Below are positions 26,407 through 34,763 of a DNA stretch of 64,000 bases, piece after piece. The DNA lies in contig JAFRRD010000050.1 in assembly GCA_017428265.1 (NCBI GenBank), positions 1 through 64,000 on the forward strand, read 5' to 3'. The position numbers and the translations under genes are program-made. Origin of the DNA: Lachnospiraceae bacterium. Lineage in GTDB: Bacteria > Bacillota > Clostridia > Lachnospirales > Lachnospiraceae. The notes under the pieces were generated by a model. It searched no databases. It saw nothing but the letters and a program-made list of their open reading frames with translations, and had not been told where the DNA came from. Position 1 is the first letter of the stretch. Each line of letters begins with the position of its first letter.

Positions 26407-26856
26407 TTGAAGATCCGACTTCAGCTTACCAAAACCCATTACGAACCCGTGCGGCGCGAACTCGAGGGCGCCGGCATTGGGATCGACGACGAGGCGCCGT
26501 ACGTCCTCACGGAGGCTGAAAGCCCCGGCGTTTTCCTCGCTGTGCGCACAGCGGAGGGCGACCGCATGAGGCTCCCCGCAGCCGAGATCATCTTCATCGA
26601 AAGCTACGGCCACAACGTCGACGTGCACGCGAAAAGCGGCGTCTATGCGAGTTCCGACCCGCTGTACAAGCTCGCCGCAGAGCTCGATCCGGCAAAGTTC
26701 CTGCGCATCAGCAATTCGGTGATCGTTGCACGAAGACACGTCAAAAAGATCCGCCCGTCCCTTTCCATGAAATACGTCCTGACCCTGTCCGACGGGACCC
26801 TCGTGGACGTTACCCGCAGCTATTACGGAGCTTTCCGTGAATTCTTCAATATCTGA
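26407..26856 (+). CDS. LytTR-domain transcriptional regulator
   Basis: 149 residues. About 45 N-terminal residues without a receiver or other known domain precede a LytTR DNA-binding domain (about 58-148): LPAAEIIFIESYGHNVDVHA, FLRISNSVIVARRHVKKIRP and SDGTLVDVTRSYYGAFREFF. The start is read as TTG at 26407, because GGAAGGAAA lies just upstream and no in-frame ATG follows before the domain. It is a LytTR-only regulator. The next gene, 24 bp later, encodes a membrane-anchored protein, which recalls LytTR/inhibitor pairs, although that partner is of a different type. Control by membrane sequestration is inference. Confidence 0.85.
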   Translation: MKIRLQLTKTHYEPVRRELEGAGIGIDDEAPYVLTEAESPGVFLAVRTAEGDRMRLPAAEIIFIESYGHNVDVHAKSGVYASSDPLYKLAAELDPAKFLRISNSVIVARRHVKKIRPSLSMKYVLTLSDGTLVDVTRSYYGAFREFFNI

Positions 26857-26880
26857 CGGCTTTTTGCCGAGGAGGTCAAT

Positions 26881-27921
26881 ATGAGAACCGCTGTTGTTAT
26901 TATCCCCGCCCTGTGTGCCGTACTGCTCGGCCTCTTTGTCTTTATCCGCTACCGCCGCCGGCTGAATGCAGCTGTCTCCGAAGACAGCACCCCCACCGAC
27001 CGCGAACACCGCTCCACTTCGCCGTCGGAAGCCATCCCCTGGATCCTCATCGCGGTCCTGGTCATCTGGAATGCCGTGAGCCTGACCAAGATCTCGACCA
27101 TGAACCTGAAAATCGACAGCCTGGTCACCAATACAAGCAGCCTCATGAATCAGATGTGGGCCATGAGCAGCAAGATCGACGAGTTGGAAGAACAGCTGAA
27201 GGCCGAGACCGAGCTTCTGCACGAGTATGACTGGTCCTTCGCGGCGTTTGACGGTACGACCGGACGTGTGCGGATGGATTTCACCCTGGCGCCGAATACG
27301 TACAGCGAAAAGAGCGAGTTCAGCCTGCAGTTCGGCGAGGAAAAGGCTGCCTGCACGCAGGTCTCGGACGGCCGCTATATTGCCTCGCTTTACCTGGACG
27401 TGTTCAAGGCGGTCGACAGCGCGCCGGTGCTGACCCTGACCGAAGACGGCGTGACGCGTACGCAGATCCTGGACGACGTTCCCTACGGTGAAATGTGGGC
27501 GCTGGTCTTCCCTTACTATGACACGGAAGGCGCCGATCTCAAGGCCTCGCTGAAGAATGGCACGCTCAGCCTGAAAGGGAGCTTTGCCATCGGTGATTTC
27601 AGCAAATCCGTCTGCGATCTCAAGGTCACGAAGACCGAGATCGTCAAGGAAGTCGACGGCAAAGAGGTCGGACGCATCCCGGTCGACTTAAGCGGCAAGA
27701 ACTTCGAACCGGTGAAGATCGAAATTGACGACAAGTTTGAGAATTTCAGCAGTGGCAGCCGCCTGCGCCTGTACCTGGATGTGAAGACCGATTCCGACTA
27801 TGCGATGACCGTTGAACTGTGCCGCGTCTCCGCCGAAGGAGACTTTGCCCCGCAGATGCAAAGCGGCGTCTTCGAGATCTTCGACCCGAGCGGCAAGACT
27901 GTCGTAAACCACAAAAACTGA
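26881..27921 (+). CDS. Membrane-anchored protein paired with LytTR regulator
   Basis: 346 residues. Two membrane helices (about 3-23 and 50-68) are separated by a short basic, polar loop. A coiled-coil-like stretch follows (about 72-115; MWAMSSKIDELEEQLKAETELL is its core pattern). The remaining 230 residues are predicted beta-rich and outside the cell, with two or three repeated immunoglobulin-like strands. I recognise no family. GAGG before the ATG and the 24-bp gap suggest co-translation with the LytTR regulator. It could be a sensor that holds or releases the regulator. Confidence 0.75.
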   Translation: MRTAVVIIPALCAVLLGLFVFIRYRRRLNAAVSEDSTPTDREHRSTSPSEAIPWILIAVLVIWNAVSLTKISTMNLKIDSLVTNTSSLMNQMWAMSSKIDELEEQLKAETELLHEYDWSFAAFDGTTGRVRMDFTLAPNTYSEKSEFSLQFGEEKAACTQVSDGRYIASLYLDVFKAVDSAPVLTLTEDGVTRTQILDDVPYGEMWALVFPYYDTEGADLKASLKNGTLSLKGSFAIGDFSKSVCDLKVTKTEIVKEVDGKEVGRIPVDLSGKNFEPVKIEIDDKFENFSSGSRLRLYLDVKTDSDYAMTVELCRVSAEGDFAPQMQSGVFEIFDPSGKTVVNHKN

Positions 27922-27929
27922 TTTCACAC

Positions 27930-27988
27930 CGCCCTCATCCGGCTGCTTCGCAGCCACCTTCCCGCTCGTCAGGGGGAAGGTTTTTTCT
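27930..27988 (+). repeat. Clostridial palindromic repeat acting as terminator
   Basis: CGCCCTCATCCGGCTGC begins a stretch with two hairpins. GGCTGC-TTC-GCAGCC is followed by CCTTCCC...GGGGGAAGG (27957-27980) with TTTTTT directly after. The first half matches the CCCTCATCCGG-type intergenic repeats I know from clostridial genomes. The second hairpin with its T-run would end transcription of the LytTR pair. Confidence 0.65.
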
Positions 27989-27998
27989 TTCACACATC

Positions 27999-28017
27999 TG
28001 TCCGTGTACGGCGGACA
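27999..28017. promoter_or_regulatory. Small dyad upstream of ior promoter
   Basis: TGTCCG (27999-28004) and CGGACA (28012-28017) are inverted around 7 bp, 26 bp upstream of the iorA -35. It is a possible operator; the arms are short. Confidence 0.3.
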
Positions 28018-28042
28018 CGTCGTTTTTTCAGTCCGCCGAAGA

Positions 28043-28071
28043 TTGACAGAAAAGCCCCGCGGTGCTATGCT
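28043..28071 (+). promoter_or_regulatory. Promoter of the ior operon
   Basis: A perfect TTGACA and TATGCT are 17 bp apart, 80 bp before iorA. Confidence 0.7.
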
Positions 28072-28150
28072 GAGAGCAGCAAAAAACACGTATACAAACC
28101 GCATCATCATTCGTTTCGGCTGCCTTGCAGCAGAAAGGGGTATCTTTATT

Positions 28151-29896
28151 ATGAAACAATTGTTATCCGGCAATGAAGCCATTGCCCGGGGCATCTGGGA
28201 GGCCGGCATCAAGGTCGCCAGCGCCTATCCCGGCACGCCCAGCACCGAGGTCATCGAGAACCTGCCGCAGTACCGTGACGACATCTACTGCGAATGGGCG
28301 CCGAACGAGAAGGTCGCCCTCGAGGTCGCCTACGGCGCCGCCATCGCCGGCAGCCGCAGCGTTACCGCGATGAAAATGGTCGGCCTGAACGTTGCCGCCG
28401 ACCCGTTCTTTACGGCCTCCTACCTCGGCGTCAAGGGCGGCTTCGTCATCGTGAATGCCGACGACCCGTCGATGCATTCCTCGCAGAACGAACAGGACAA
28501 CCGCTACTACGCGCGCGCCGCGAAGGTGCCGCTCATTGAGCCGGCGGATGCCCAGGAATGCAAGGATTTCGTGAAGTACGCCTGCGAGATCTCCGAGAAA
28601 TTCGATACGCCTGTCCTTTTCCGTACGACCACCCGCGTCTCTCATTCGAAGAGCCTGGTCGAGCTGGGCGAGCGCACGGAGCATGAGTTTACGCCCTACG
28701 CCCGCAACACGAAAAAATACGTCTGCACCCCGGCCAACTCCTACGCGAAGCGCCCCTTCGTCGAGCAGCGCCTCGCGGATCTGGCCGAGTTCGGTTATGA
28801 CAGCCCGCTGAACCGCATCGAAATGAAAGACACGAAGGTCGGCGTCATTTCCGCCTCCGTCGCCTACGAATATGCAAAGGAAGTCTTCCCCGAGGATGCT
28901 TCCTTCCTGAAGCTCGGCCTGACCTGGCCGCTGCCCATGCGCCTCATCCGTGAATTCGCCGAAAAGGTCGAAACGCTTTACGTGGTCGAGGAGCTGGAGC
29001 CCTTTATGGAGGATCAGATCAAGGCCGCCGGCATCGCCTGCATCGGCAAACAGCTGACCGGGACGATGTATGAAATGAACACCCAGCTTCTCCGGGAGCG
29101 CATTTTCGGGACAAAGCCGGAAACGAAGCTGCCCGAGGTTGAAGCGGTGCCGCGTCCGCCGGCCCTGTGCCCCGGCTGCCCGCACCGCGGCTTCTTCTAT
29201 GCGATGAGCCGGCGCCGGAACGTCGTCCTCACCGGCGACATCGGCTGCTACACCCTGGGCGGGACTCCTCCGCTCAACGCCCTTGATTCCGTCGTCTGCA
29301 TGGGCGGCGGCTTCACGGTCGCCATGGGCATCAGCAAGTCCTTCGAGCGCGAAGGGGTGACCGACCGGCTGATCTTCGGCTGCATGGGGGATTCGACCTT
29401 CTGCCACAGCGGCCTGACCGGCGCGGCGGAGATCATTTACAACAAGGGCAACGTCATCCCGGTGGTCCTCGACAACCGCATCACCGGCATGACCGGCCAG
29501 CAGGACAATCCCGCGAGCGGCTGGACCCTGCTCGGCGAGCCGTCCAACGACTTCAATATCGAGAAGGTCCTGGATGCGATGGGCTTCATTCTTCTCATCG
29601 TTGATCCGCTCGACCTCAAGGCCATGAACGAGACCATCGACAAGGCGATCGCCCTCCGGAAGGAAGGTAAGTTCCCGGCCATCATTACGAGACGCCCCTG
29701 CGTTCTCTTAAAGCGCCAGCCGACGCCGAAGAAGCTCTGCACGGTCGATCCCGAAAAATGCCGGAGCTGCAAAATGTGCCTTGGCTGCGGCTGCCCGGCC
29801 ATCGCCCTCGCGAATGGCAAGGCCGCGATCGATCCCGGCCAGTGCATCGGCTGCACCGTGTGCGCGCAGATCTGCCCCTTCGGGGCCATTTCCTGA
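28151..29896 (+). CDS. iorA: Indolepyruvate:ferredoxin oxidoreductase alpha subunit
   Basis: 581 residues. It oxidatively decarboxylates aryl- or related 2-oxo acids to acyl-CoA, reducing ferredoxin. The N-terminal half is the pyrimidine-binding domain (GNEAIARGIWEAGIKVASAYPGTPSTE as pattern). The thiamine-diphosphate domain has the GDIGCYTLG and GDSTFCHSGLTG motifs (about 360-430). The C-terminus carries two [4Fe-4S] motifs, CRSCKMCLGCGCP and CIGCTVCAQICPFGA. ATG at 28151 is the only start matching the conserved N-terminus; AAAGGGG lies about 11 nt upstream. It leads an operon of iorB, CoA-transferase and aminotransferase. Confidence 0.96.
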   Translation: MKQLLSGNEAIARGIWEAGIKVASAYPGTPSTEVIENLPQYRDDIYCEWAPNEKVALEVAYGAAIAGSRSVTAMKMVGLNVAADPFFTASYLGVKGGFVIVNADDPSMHSSQNEQDNRYYARAAKVPLIEPADAQECKDFVKYACEISEKFDTPVLFRTTTRVSHSKSLVELGERTEHEFTPYARNTKKYVCTPANSYAKRPFVEQRLADLAEFGYDSPLNRIEMKDTKVGVISASVAYEYAKEVFPEDASFLKLGLTWPLPMRLIREFAEKVETLYVVEELEPFMEDQIKAAGIACIGKQLTGTMYEMNTQLLRERIFGTKPETKLPEVEAVPRPPALCPGCPHRGFFYAMSRRRNVVLTGDIGCYTLGGTPPLNALDSVVCMGGGFTVAMGISKSFEREGVTDRLIFGCMGDSTFCHSGLTGAAEIIYNKGNVIPVVLDNRITGMTGQQDNPASGWTLLGEPSNDFNIEKVLDAMGFILLIVDPLDLKAMNETIDKAIALRKEGKFPAIITRRPCVLLKRQPTPKKLCTVDPEKCRSCKMCLGCGCPAIALANGKAAIDPGQCIGCTVCAQICPFGAIS

Positions 29897-29911
29897 AAGG
29901 AGGCCGAAACC

Positions 29912-30499
29912 ATGTCGAATGTGAAAAGTGTTCTGATCGCCGGCGTCGGCGGACAGGGTGCGATCCTGATCAGTAAAATTATGACCGAAGGGCTCATGGA
30001 AGCCGGTTTTGACGTCAAGCAGTCCGAAGTGCACGGAATGGCCCAGCGCGGCGGTTCCGTTTCGACCCAGGTTCGCTGGGGCGACAAGGTCTACGGGCCC
30101 GTTTTCGGCAAAGGCGAGGCGGATATCCTGATCGCCCTCGAACAGATGGAAGCCGTCCGCTACGCGCCGTTCCTCAAGCCGGACGGCGTGGCCGTCATCA
30201 ATGCCTACCGGCAGGAATCCGCCGCGACTGCCGCAGGCCTGTTCCGGTACCCGGAGGGCTGCATCGAAGCCATGCAGAAGCAATTTAAGTGCATCGTCGT
30301 TCCGGCAAATGAGATCGCGGAAAAGCTCGGCAATCCGCGCTGCATGAACTTGGTCCTTTTCGGCGCCTGCTGCGGCCTGATGGGTGCCGATAACGTAAAC
30401 TGGGAAGAAGTCGTCCGCAAGGTCGTACCGGCCAAGGCGCTGGAAATGAACCTCGCCGCCTTCCGTGCCGGCCTCGCCGCCGCGGAAAAGCAGGAATAA
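29912..30499 (+). CDS. iorB: Indolepyruvate:ferredoxin oxidoreductase beta subunit
   Basis: 195 residues, the gamma-domain fold of keto-acid oxidoreductases. It has VLIAGVGGQGAILISKIM at the N-terminus, EVHGMAQRGGSVSTQVRWG, and DILIALEQMEAVR. It pairs with IorA to form the active enzyme and takes part in CoA binding. The strong AAAGGAGG site before the ATG and the 15-bp gap fit equal production of both subunits. Confidence 0.95.
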   Translation: MSNVKSVLIAGVGGQGAILISKIMTEGLMEAGFDVKQSEVHGMAQRGGSVSTQVRWGDKVYGPVFGKGEADILIALEQMEAVRYAPFLKPDGVAVINAYRQESAATAAGLFRYPEGCIEAMQKQFKCIVVPANEIAEKLGNPRCMNLVLFGACCGLMGADNVNWEEVVRKVVPAKALEMNLAAFRAGLAAAEKQE

Positions 30500-30514
30500 A
30501 GCTCAGGTCAAACC

Positions 30515-31852
30515 ATGAACTATCTTCAGGAATACAAGTCCAAACTCAAGACCCCCGAGGAAGCGGTCCGCGTCGTGAAGGACGGGGACTGGGTCGACTA
30601 TACCTCGAACCTCGGCTTTCCGCCCCTGCTTGATGCCGCCCTCGCCGCCCGCCGCGACGAACTGCACGACGTCAAGATCCGCGGAAACCTCATCTTCGGG
30701 CCGATCCGCGTTGCGGAATGCGACCCCACGCAGGAGCATTTCTGCTACAACAGCTGGCATTTTTCCGGCTACGAGCGGAAGCTTTCCGACCGGGGGCTGT
30801 GCTATTTCATCCCGATGGTCTTCCGCAACAACACCCTCTATTACAAGCATTTCCTCAACGTCAACGTCGCGATGATGTGCGTCCCGCCCATGGATGAGCA
30901 GGGGAATTTCTCGCTTTCCTGCGCGACCGGCGTGGGCCGCGGCATCCTCGACAAGGCAGACTACGTGATCCTGGAGATCCGTGAGGACCTGCCGTACATG
31001 TACAGCGCTTTCGACGGCACCATCAACATCAGCGAGGTGGACGCCGTGGTCGAAGGGCCGCACGACCCGCTTCCCGATCTGCCGACCCCGAAGGCGACCG
31101 TGGAGGATCTTGCGATCGCGAACCATATCCTCCCGCATATTAAGGACGGCGCCGCGCTGCAGCTCGGTATCGGCGGCATGCCGAACGTCCTCGGCAAGCT
31201 CATCGCCGAATCGGACGTGAAGGACCTGAGCATGCATACCGAGCTCTGCGGCGACGCCTACATGGTGCTTGACCGCGCGGGCAAGATCACCAACAAAAGA
31301 AAGACGCTTTACCGCGGCAAGGGCCTGACCGGCATGGTCTTCGGCTCTTCCGAACTTTACAAATGGGCGGACCACAACCCGAACGTGCTCGCCGCGCCGC
31401 TTTCCTACGTCAACGACGTCCGCACGATCGCACAGTTCGACAACATGATCTCGATCAACAACTGCATCGCCGTGGACCTCTACGGCCAGGTCAGCGCGGA
31501 AGGCGCGGGCGGACGCCACATCAGCGGGACCGGCGGCCAGCTGGATTTCCTGACCGGCGCCGCGATGGCAAACGGCGGCAAGGCCTTCATCGCCATGACC
31601 AGTACCTACAAGGAAAAAGACGGGACGCTCCGTTCCCGCATCCTGCCGCATTTCAACGGCGAGATCATCACCGACCCCCGCAGCCAGGCCTACTACATCG
31701 TGACCGAGTACGGTGCCGTGAACCTCTGCGGGCGGACCACCTGGGAGCGGGCAGCCCTGCTCGTTTCCGTCGCACATCCCGACTTCCGCGAGGAGCTCAT
31801 CAAAGCCGCGGAGGCCCAGGGCATCTGGCGCCCTTCGAAACGGCGCGGATAG
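30515..31852 (+). CDS. Acyl-CoA:acetate CoA-transferase family protein
   Basis: 445 residues of the acetyl-CoA hydrolase/transferase (butyryl-CoA or 4-hydroxybutyrate CoA-transferase) family. The C-terminal domain has LQLGIGGMPN, the catalytic glutamate in SMHTELCGDAY (Glu243) and GAGGRHISGTGGQLDFLTGA. These enzymes move CoA between carboxylic acids through a glutamyl-CoA intermediate. In this operon it would release the acid from the acyl-CoA made by IorAB and pass CoA to acetate. The exact substrate pair is inference. It lies 15 bp after iorB with a weak ribosome site. Confidence 0.88.
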   Translation: MNYLQEYKSKLKTPEEAVRVVKDGDWVDYTSNLGFPPLLDAALAARRDELHDVKIRGNLIFGPIRVAECDPTQEHFCYNSWHFSGYERKLSDRGLCYFIPMVFRNNTLYYKHFLNVNVAMMCVPPMDEQGNFSLSCATGVGRGILDKADYVILEIREDLPYMYSAFDGTINISEVDAVVEGPHDPLPDLPTPKATVEDLAIANHILPHIKDGAALQLGIGGMPNVLGKLIAESDVKDLSMHTELCGDAYMVLDRAGKITNKRKTLYRGKGLTGMVFGSSELYKWADHNPNVLAAPLSYVNDVRTIAQFDNMISINNCIAVDLYGQVSAEGAGGRHISGTGGQLDFLTGAAMANGGKAFIAMTSTYKEKDGTLRSRILPHFNGEIITDPRSQAYYIVTEYGAVNLCGRTTWERAALLVSVAHPDFREELIKAAEAQGIWRPSKRRG

Positions 31853-31860
31853 GAGAACTT

Positions 31861-33063
31861 ATGTACAATCAGCATTGCTATGAAATGGGGACTGCCCCCT
31901 CGGCCATCCGCCAGCTTTTCGCCTACGGACTCGAAAAGGCCAAGGAGGTCGGGAAGGAAAATGTCTTCGACTACTCGCTCGGCAATCCGAGCATCCCGGC
32001 GCCGGAAGCCGTGAACGAAGCCATTCTGAAGCTGATCCGCGAGTCCGATTCCGTGAAGCTCCACGGCTATTCCATGGCCGGCGGGATCCAGGCGGTGCGC
32101 GAAGCCGTCTCCTCCGACCTGACGGTCCGCTCCGGGCATCTGATCCGCCCGAAGAACGTTTTCATGACCTGCGGCGCCGCGCCGGCCATTCTGACCGTCC
32201 TGCACGCCCTCTGCCTCGGACCGGATACCGAAGTCATCGTGGTCGCGCCGTATTTCCCCGAATACAAGACCTTCGTCCAGGCCTCCGGCTGCAAACTCGT
32301 GATCCTGCCGCCCGATATTCCCGACTTCCAGCTGAACATGGAACTGCTGGAGCAGTACATCAATGAAAATACGCAGGCGATCATCCTGAACTCGCCGAAC
32401 AATCCCGCCGGCACGGTCTACACCGAACCCACGCTGGACAAGCTGGCGCGCCTGCTTTACCGGAAGGAATGCGAATACGGCCACCCGATCTACGTCATTT
32501 CCGACGAGCCCTACCGCGAGCTGACCTACGACGACCTGTACGTGCCCTACGTGCCGGCCTACTATACGGACACGATCATCTGCTATTCCTATTCGAAATC
32601 GCTGTCCCTGCCGGGCGAACGCATCGGCTACGTCTGCGTTCCGGACGTGTGCACCGACAGCAAGGAACTGATGGGCGCGGTCGCCGGTGCGGCCCGGATC
32701 ATCGGCCACGTCTGCGCGCCGACCCTTTTCCAGCAGGCCATCGCGATGTGCAACGGCGTGCGGCCCGACCTCACCGCCTACAACAAGAACCGCCTGCGCC
32801 TCTGGCACGCTCTCGAGGAAATGGGCTACGAATGCGCGCGGCCGGACGGCGCCTTCTACCTCTTCGTGCACGCGCCGGGCGACGATTCCGCCGCCTTCTC
32901 GGAGTATGCGAAGACGCATTTCAACCTGCTCATCGTGCCGGGTGACAGCTTCGGCTGCCCGAGTTATTTCCGCCTGTCCTACTGCGTGGACTACGACATG
33001 ATCGAGCGGTCTCTGCCCGCGTTCAAAAAACTGATCGAAGAATACAGGCCCGGGAAGAAATAA
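31861..33063 (+). CDS. Class I/II PLP-dependent aminotransferase
   Basis: 400 residues. It has the fold-type I pattern: NVFDYSLGNPSIPAP at the N-terminus, NSPNNPAGTVY, ISDEPYREL and SYSKSLSLPGERIGY with the PLP-binding lysine in SYSKS. It fits a 2-oxo-acid-forming transaminase (aromatic, aspartate/alanine group). The gene starts 8 bp after the CoA-transferase with AGGAG before ATG. With IorAB and the CoA-transferase it completes the route amino acid, oxo acid, acyl-CoA, acid. Specificity for aromatic amino acids is inferred from IorA naming, not shown by residues. Confidence 0.9.
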   Translation: MYNQHCYEMGTAPSAIRQLFAYGLEKAKEVGKENVFDYSLGNPSIPAPEAVNEAILKLIRESDSVKLHGYSMAGGIQAVREAVSSDLTVRSGHLIRPKNVFMTCGAAPAILTVLHALCLGPDTEVIVVAPYFPEYKTFVQASGCKLVILPPDIPDFQLNMELLEQYINENTQAIILNSPNNPAGTVYTEPTLDKLARLLYRKECEYGHPIYVISDEPYRELTYDDLYVPYVPAYYTDTIICYSYSKSLSLPGERIGYVCVPDVCTDSKELMGAVAGAARIIGHVCAPTLFQQAIAMCNGVRPDLTAYNKNRLRLWHALEEMGYECARPDGAFYLFVHAPGDDSAAFSEYAKTHFNLLIVPGDSFGCPSYFRLSYCVDYDMIERSLPAFKKLIEEYRPGKK

Positions 33064-33084
33064 TACCCGGAAACAAGGCACAGC

Positions 33085-33127
33085 AAACAAAGCGGCAGCC
33101 GCCTCTCCGGGCAGCTGCCGTCTTGTT
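33085..33127. terminator. Bidirectional terminator-like hairpin
   Basis: CGGCAGC and GCTGCCG form the inner stem, extended by AACAA/TTGTT at the outside, between two convergent genes. The T-tract is short (TCTTGTT). Confidence 0.55.
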
Positions 33128-33172
33128 ATCCTGTTGATTTCCCGTCAGGCAGGTATCCCTGCCGTGAGCGGC

Positions 33173-34630
33173 TTAATCCCCGTTATTCTCCTCGCTGTTT
33201 TCTTCCCCGGCCTCTTCGCTGTTCTCTCCTCCGGTCTCTTCCCTGATCTCTTCCGGTTTATAATCCGCCTTCAGCACGGCGATATCCGTTTCGACACTCT
33301 CCGGAAGTTTGATCTCGACAGCCGGTTCCGAACCGATGATATTTCCGGAGGGATCCAGCGTTGCATTTTCATAGGTCAGTGTGACATACATCTGATCGTT
33401 ATGTTCACCGATACTGGTGGTCGGGGCGTAATCCGCTTCATAGACCAGCATCAGATAATTGAACGGCTTGCTGTCCGAATACTGCTTCCGCACGAACAGG
33501 ATCATCGAGGAAAGCGAAACTTTTTCCAGCGTATCGCCGAAGACGTTCCCCTCATTGTAGGTCAGGTGCTTCGTCTCATATAATGCCGTCGCATACGCTG
33601 CCTCTCCGGCTTCGTCTTCCAGCTTCTGCATATCCGTCTCATTGATCTCCGACAGTTCTTCCAGGTACTTTTCAATTTCAAGACCGTCCGGAGAGACCGG
33701 GAATGCGGCTTCATCGCAGACATAGCCGCGTTTTTTCAATTCTTCCTCGTTATATTTGATCTCAAACTCCCGGACCTCTCCCTTCCGGAACGTAAGCCGT
33801 TTGCCCGCCGGCAGCGTAATATACGGTTTCAGTTCCTGAGGGGTTTTTTCCGAAAGGCTGAAATCAACGGTCAGATACGGTGCGGTCCCGGTCAGCGAAT
33901 AGGACACGATATCCGATGCCGTGATATGCTTGAGCGGCTTAAGCCCGCTTACCGTATAGGAGACCGTGCCTCCGCTGAGCACCAGTCCCTGCTCCAGGAA
34001 TGCCGCATTGGCATTGGAAACATCCACTGTGACCGTTATCTCGTCTCCGTCAGCCAGATCGCCGCTTCTGTTCGCCGTTATCGGGACCGATGCCTGCAGC
34101 AGTTCTCTGGCTTTTTCCGTGGTCATGTCCTTACTCAGGTCCGCGATGGTATTGTACAGCTTTTCCGCAAAGACGGCAGAGACTGTTCCTTCTCCGTCAA
34201 AGCCCTGCGCCTCGATCAGAAGGTCCTGGGTCAGATCGATCTCCCGCGCTTCCGGCAGTCCCGCCACTGTTACCTTTTTGCTTCCCGGCACCAGTTGTAT
34301 CCCTGTCTTTTTCAGATCGGCGTCTTCGCTGAGAACGGAGACCTCTATCACCGCCTCGTCTCCGTTGGCAAGGAGTCTGTCCCTGGAGGCAGACAAGACC
34401 ACATCCCTCTCGATGATCTTCCGGAGCGCCTCCGCGGATATCTTATCTGTTTTTTCCGCCGCATCCCTGTACAGCTGTTCATCCAGGGAGAGGAACACTT
34501 TCCCCTTCCCGTTCAGTCCGCTGAGTTCATACTGAACATACTTTGTCAGGTCGATCTGCTTTGTTCTGCCGCAGGAACCGAGCAGCAGTACCATAAGCAG
34601 CAGTAATATAAACAAAACGGGTTTCTTCAC
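33173..34630 (-). CDS. Lipoprotein with repeated beta domains
   Basis: 485 residues. The start is read as GTG at 34630, with GGGAGG 7 nt upstream; the signal peptide ends in LGSC (lipidated Cys20). The body contains repeats of about 110 residues, each beginning with a phrase like DLTKYVQYELSGLNGKGKV, DLTQDLLIEAQGFDGEGTV or ITASDIVSYSLTG and ending in KVTVAGL or SYTVSGL. The C-terminal part is a larger unknown domain with a poly-Glu/Asn tail. This gene is less GC-rich than its neighbours. Function unknown; it resembles repeat-type cell-surface lipoproteins of gut clostridia. Confidence 0.75.
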   Translation of the reverse strand: MKKPVLFILLLLMVLLLGSCGRTKQIDLTKYVQYELSGLNGKGKVFLSLDEQLYRDAAEKTDKISAEALRKIIERDVVLSASRDRLLANGDEAVIEVSVLSEDADLKKTGIQLVPGSKKVTVAGLPEAREIDLTQDLLIEAQGFDGEGTVSAVFAEKLYNTIADLSKDMTTEKARELLQASVPITANRSGDLADGDEITVTVDVSNANAAFLEQGLVLSGGTVSYTVSGLKPLKHITASDIVSYSLTGTAPYLTVDFSLSEKTPQELKPYITLPAGKRLTFRKGEVREFEIKYNEEELKKRGYVCDEAAFPVSPDGLEIEKYLEELSEINETDMQKLEDEAGEAAYATALYETKHLTYNEGNVFGDTLEKVSLSSMILFVRKQYSDSKPFNYLMLVYEADYAPTTSIGEHNDQMYVTLTYENATLDPSGNIIGSEPAVEIKLPESVETDIAVLKADYKPEEIREETGGENSEEAGEENSEENNGD

Positions 34631-34663
34631 GAAAACACCTCCCGGAAAACGCTTGCTGCAAGA

Positions 34664-34692
34664 AGCATAGCATATCGGGAAAATATGCACAA
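34664..34692 (-). promoter_or_regulatory. Promoter of repeat lipoprotein gene
   Basis: TTGTGC (34687-34692) and TATGCT (34664-34669) on the minus strand lie 17 bp apart, 34 bp before the GTG start. Confidence 0.6.
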
Positions 34693-34701
34693 CAATCTTT
34701 C

Positions 34702-34730
34702 TGTACAGTCAGCGTTTTATATGCTAAAAT
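34702..34730 (+). promoter_or_regulatory. Possible promoter of second MATE gene
   Basis: TGTACA and TAAAAT are 17 bp apart and 34 bp before the start codon. It is divergent from the lipoprotein promoter. Confidence 0.4.
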
Positions 34731-34763
34731 CCTTCTCCGTACAGAGAAAGTTGAGGATCTGTC

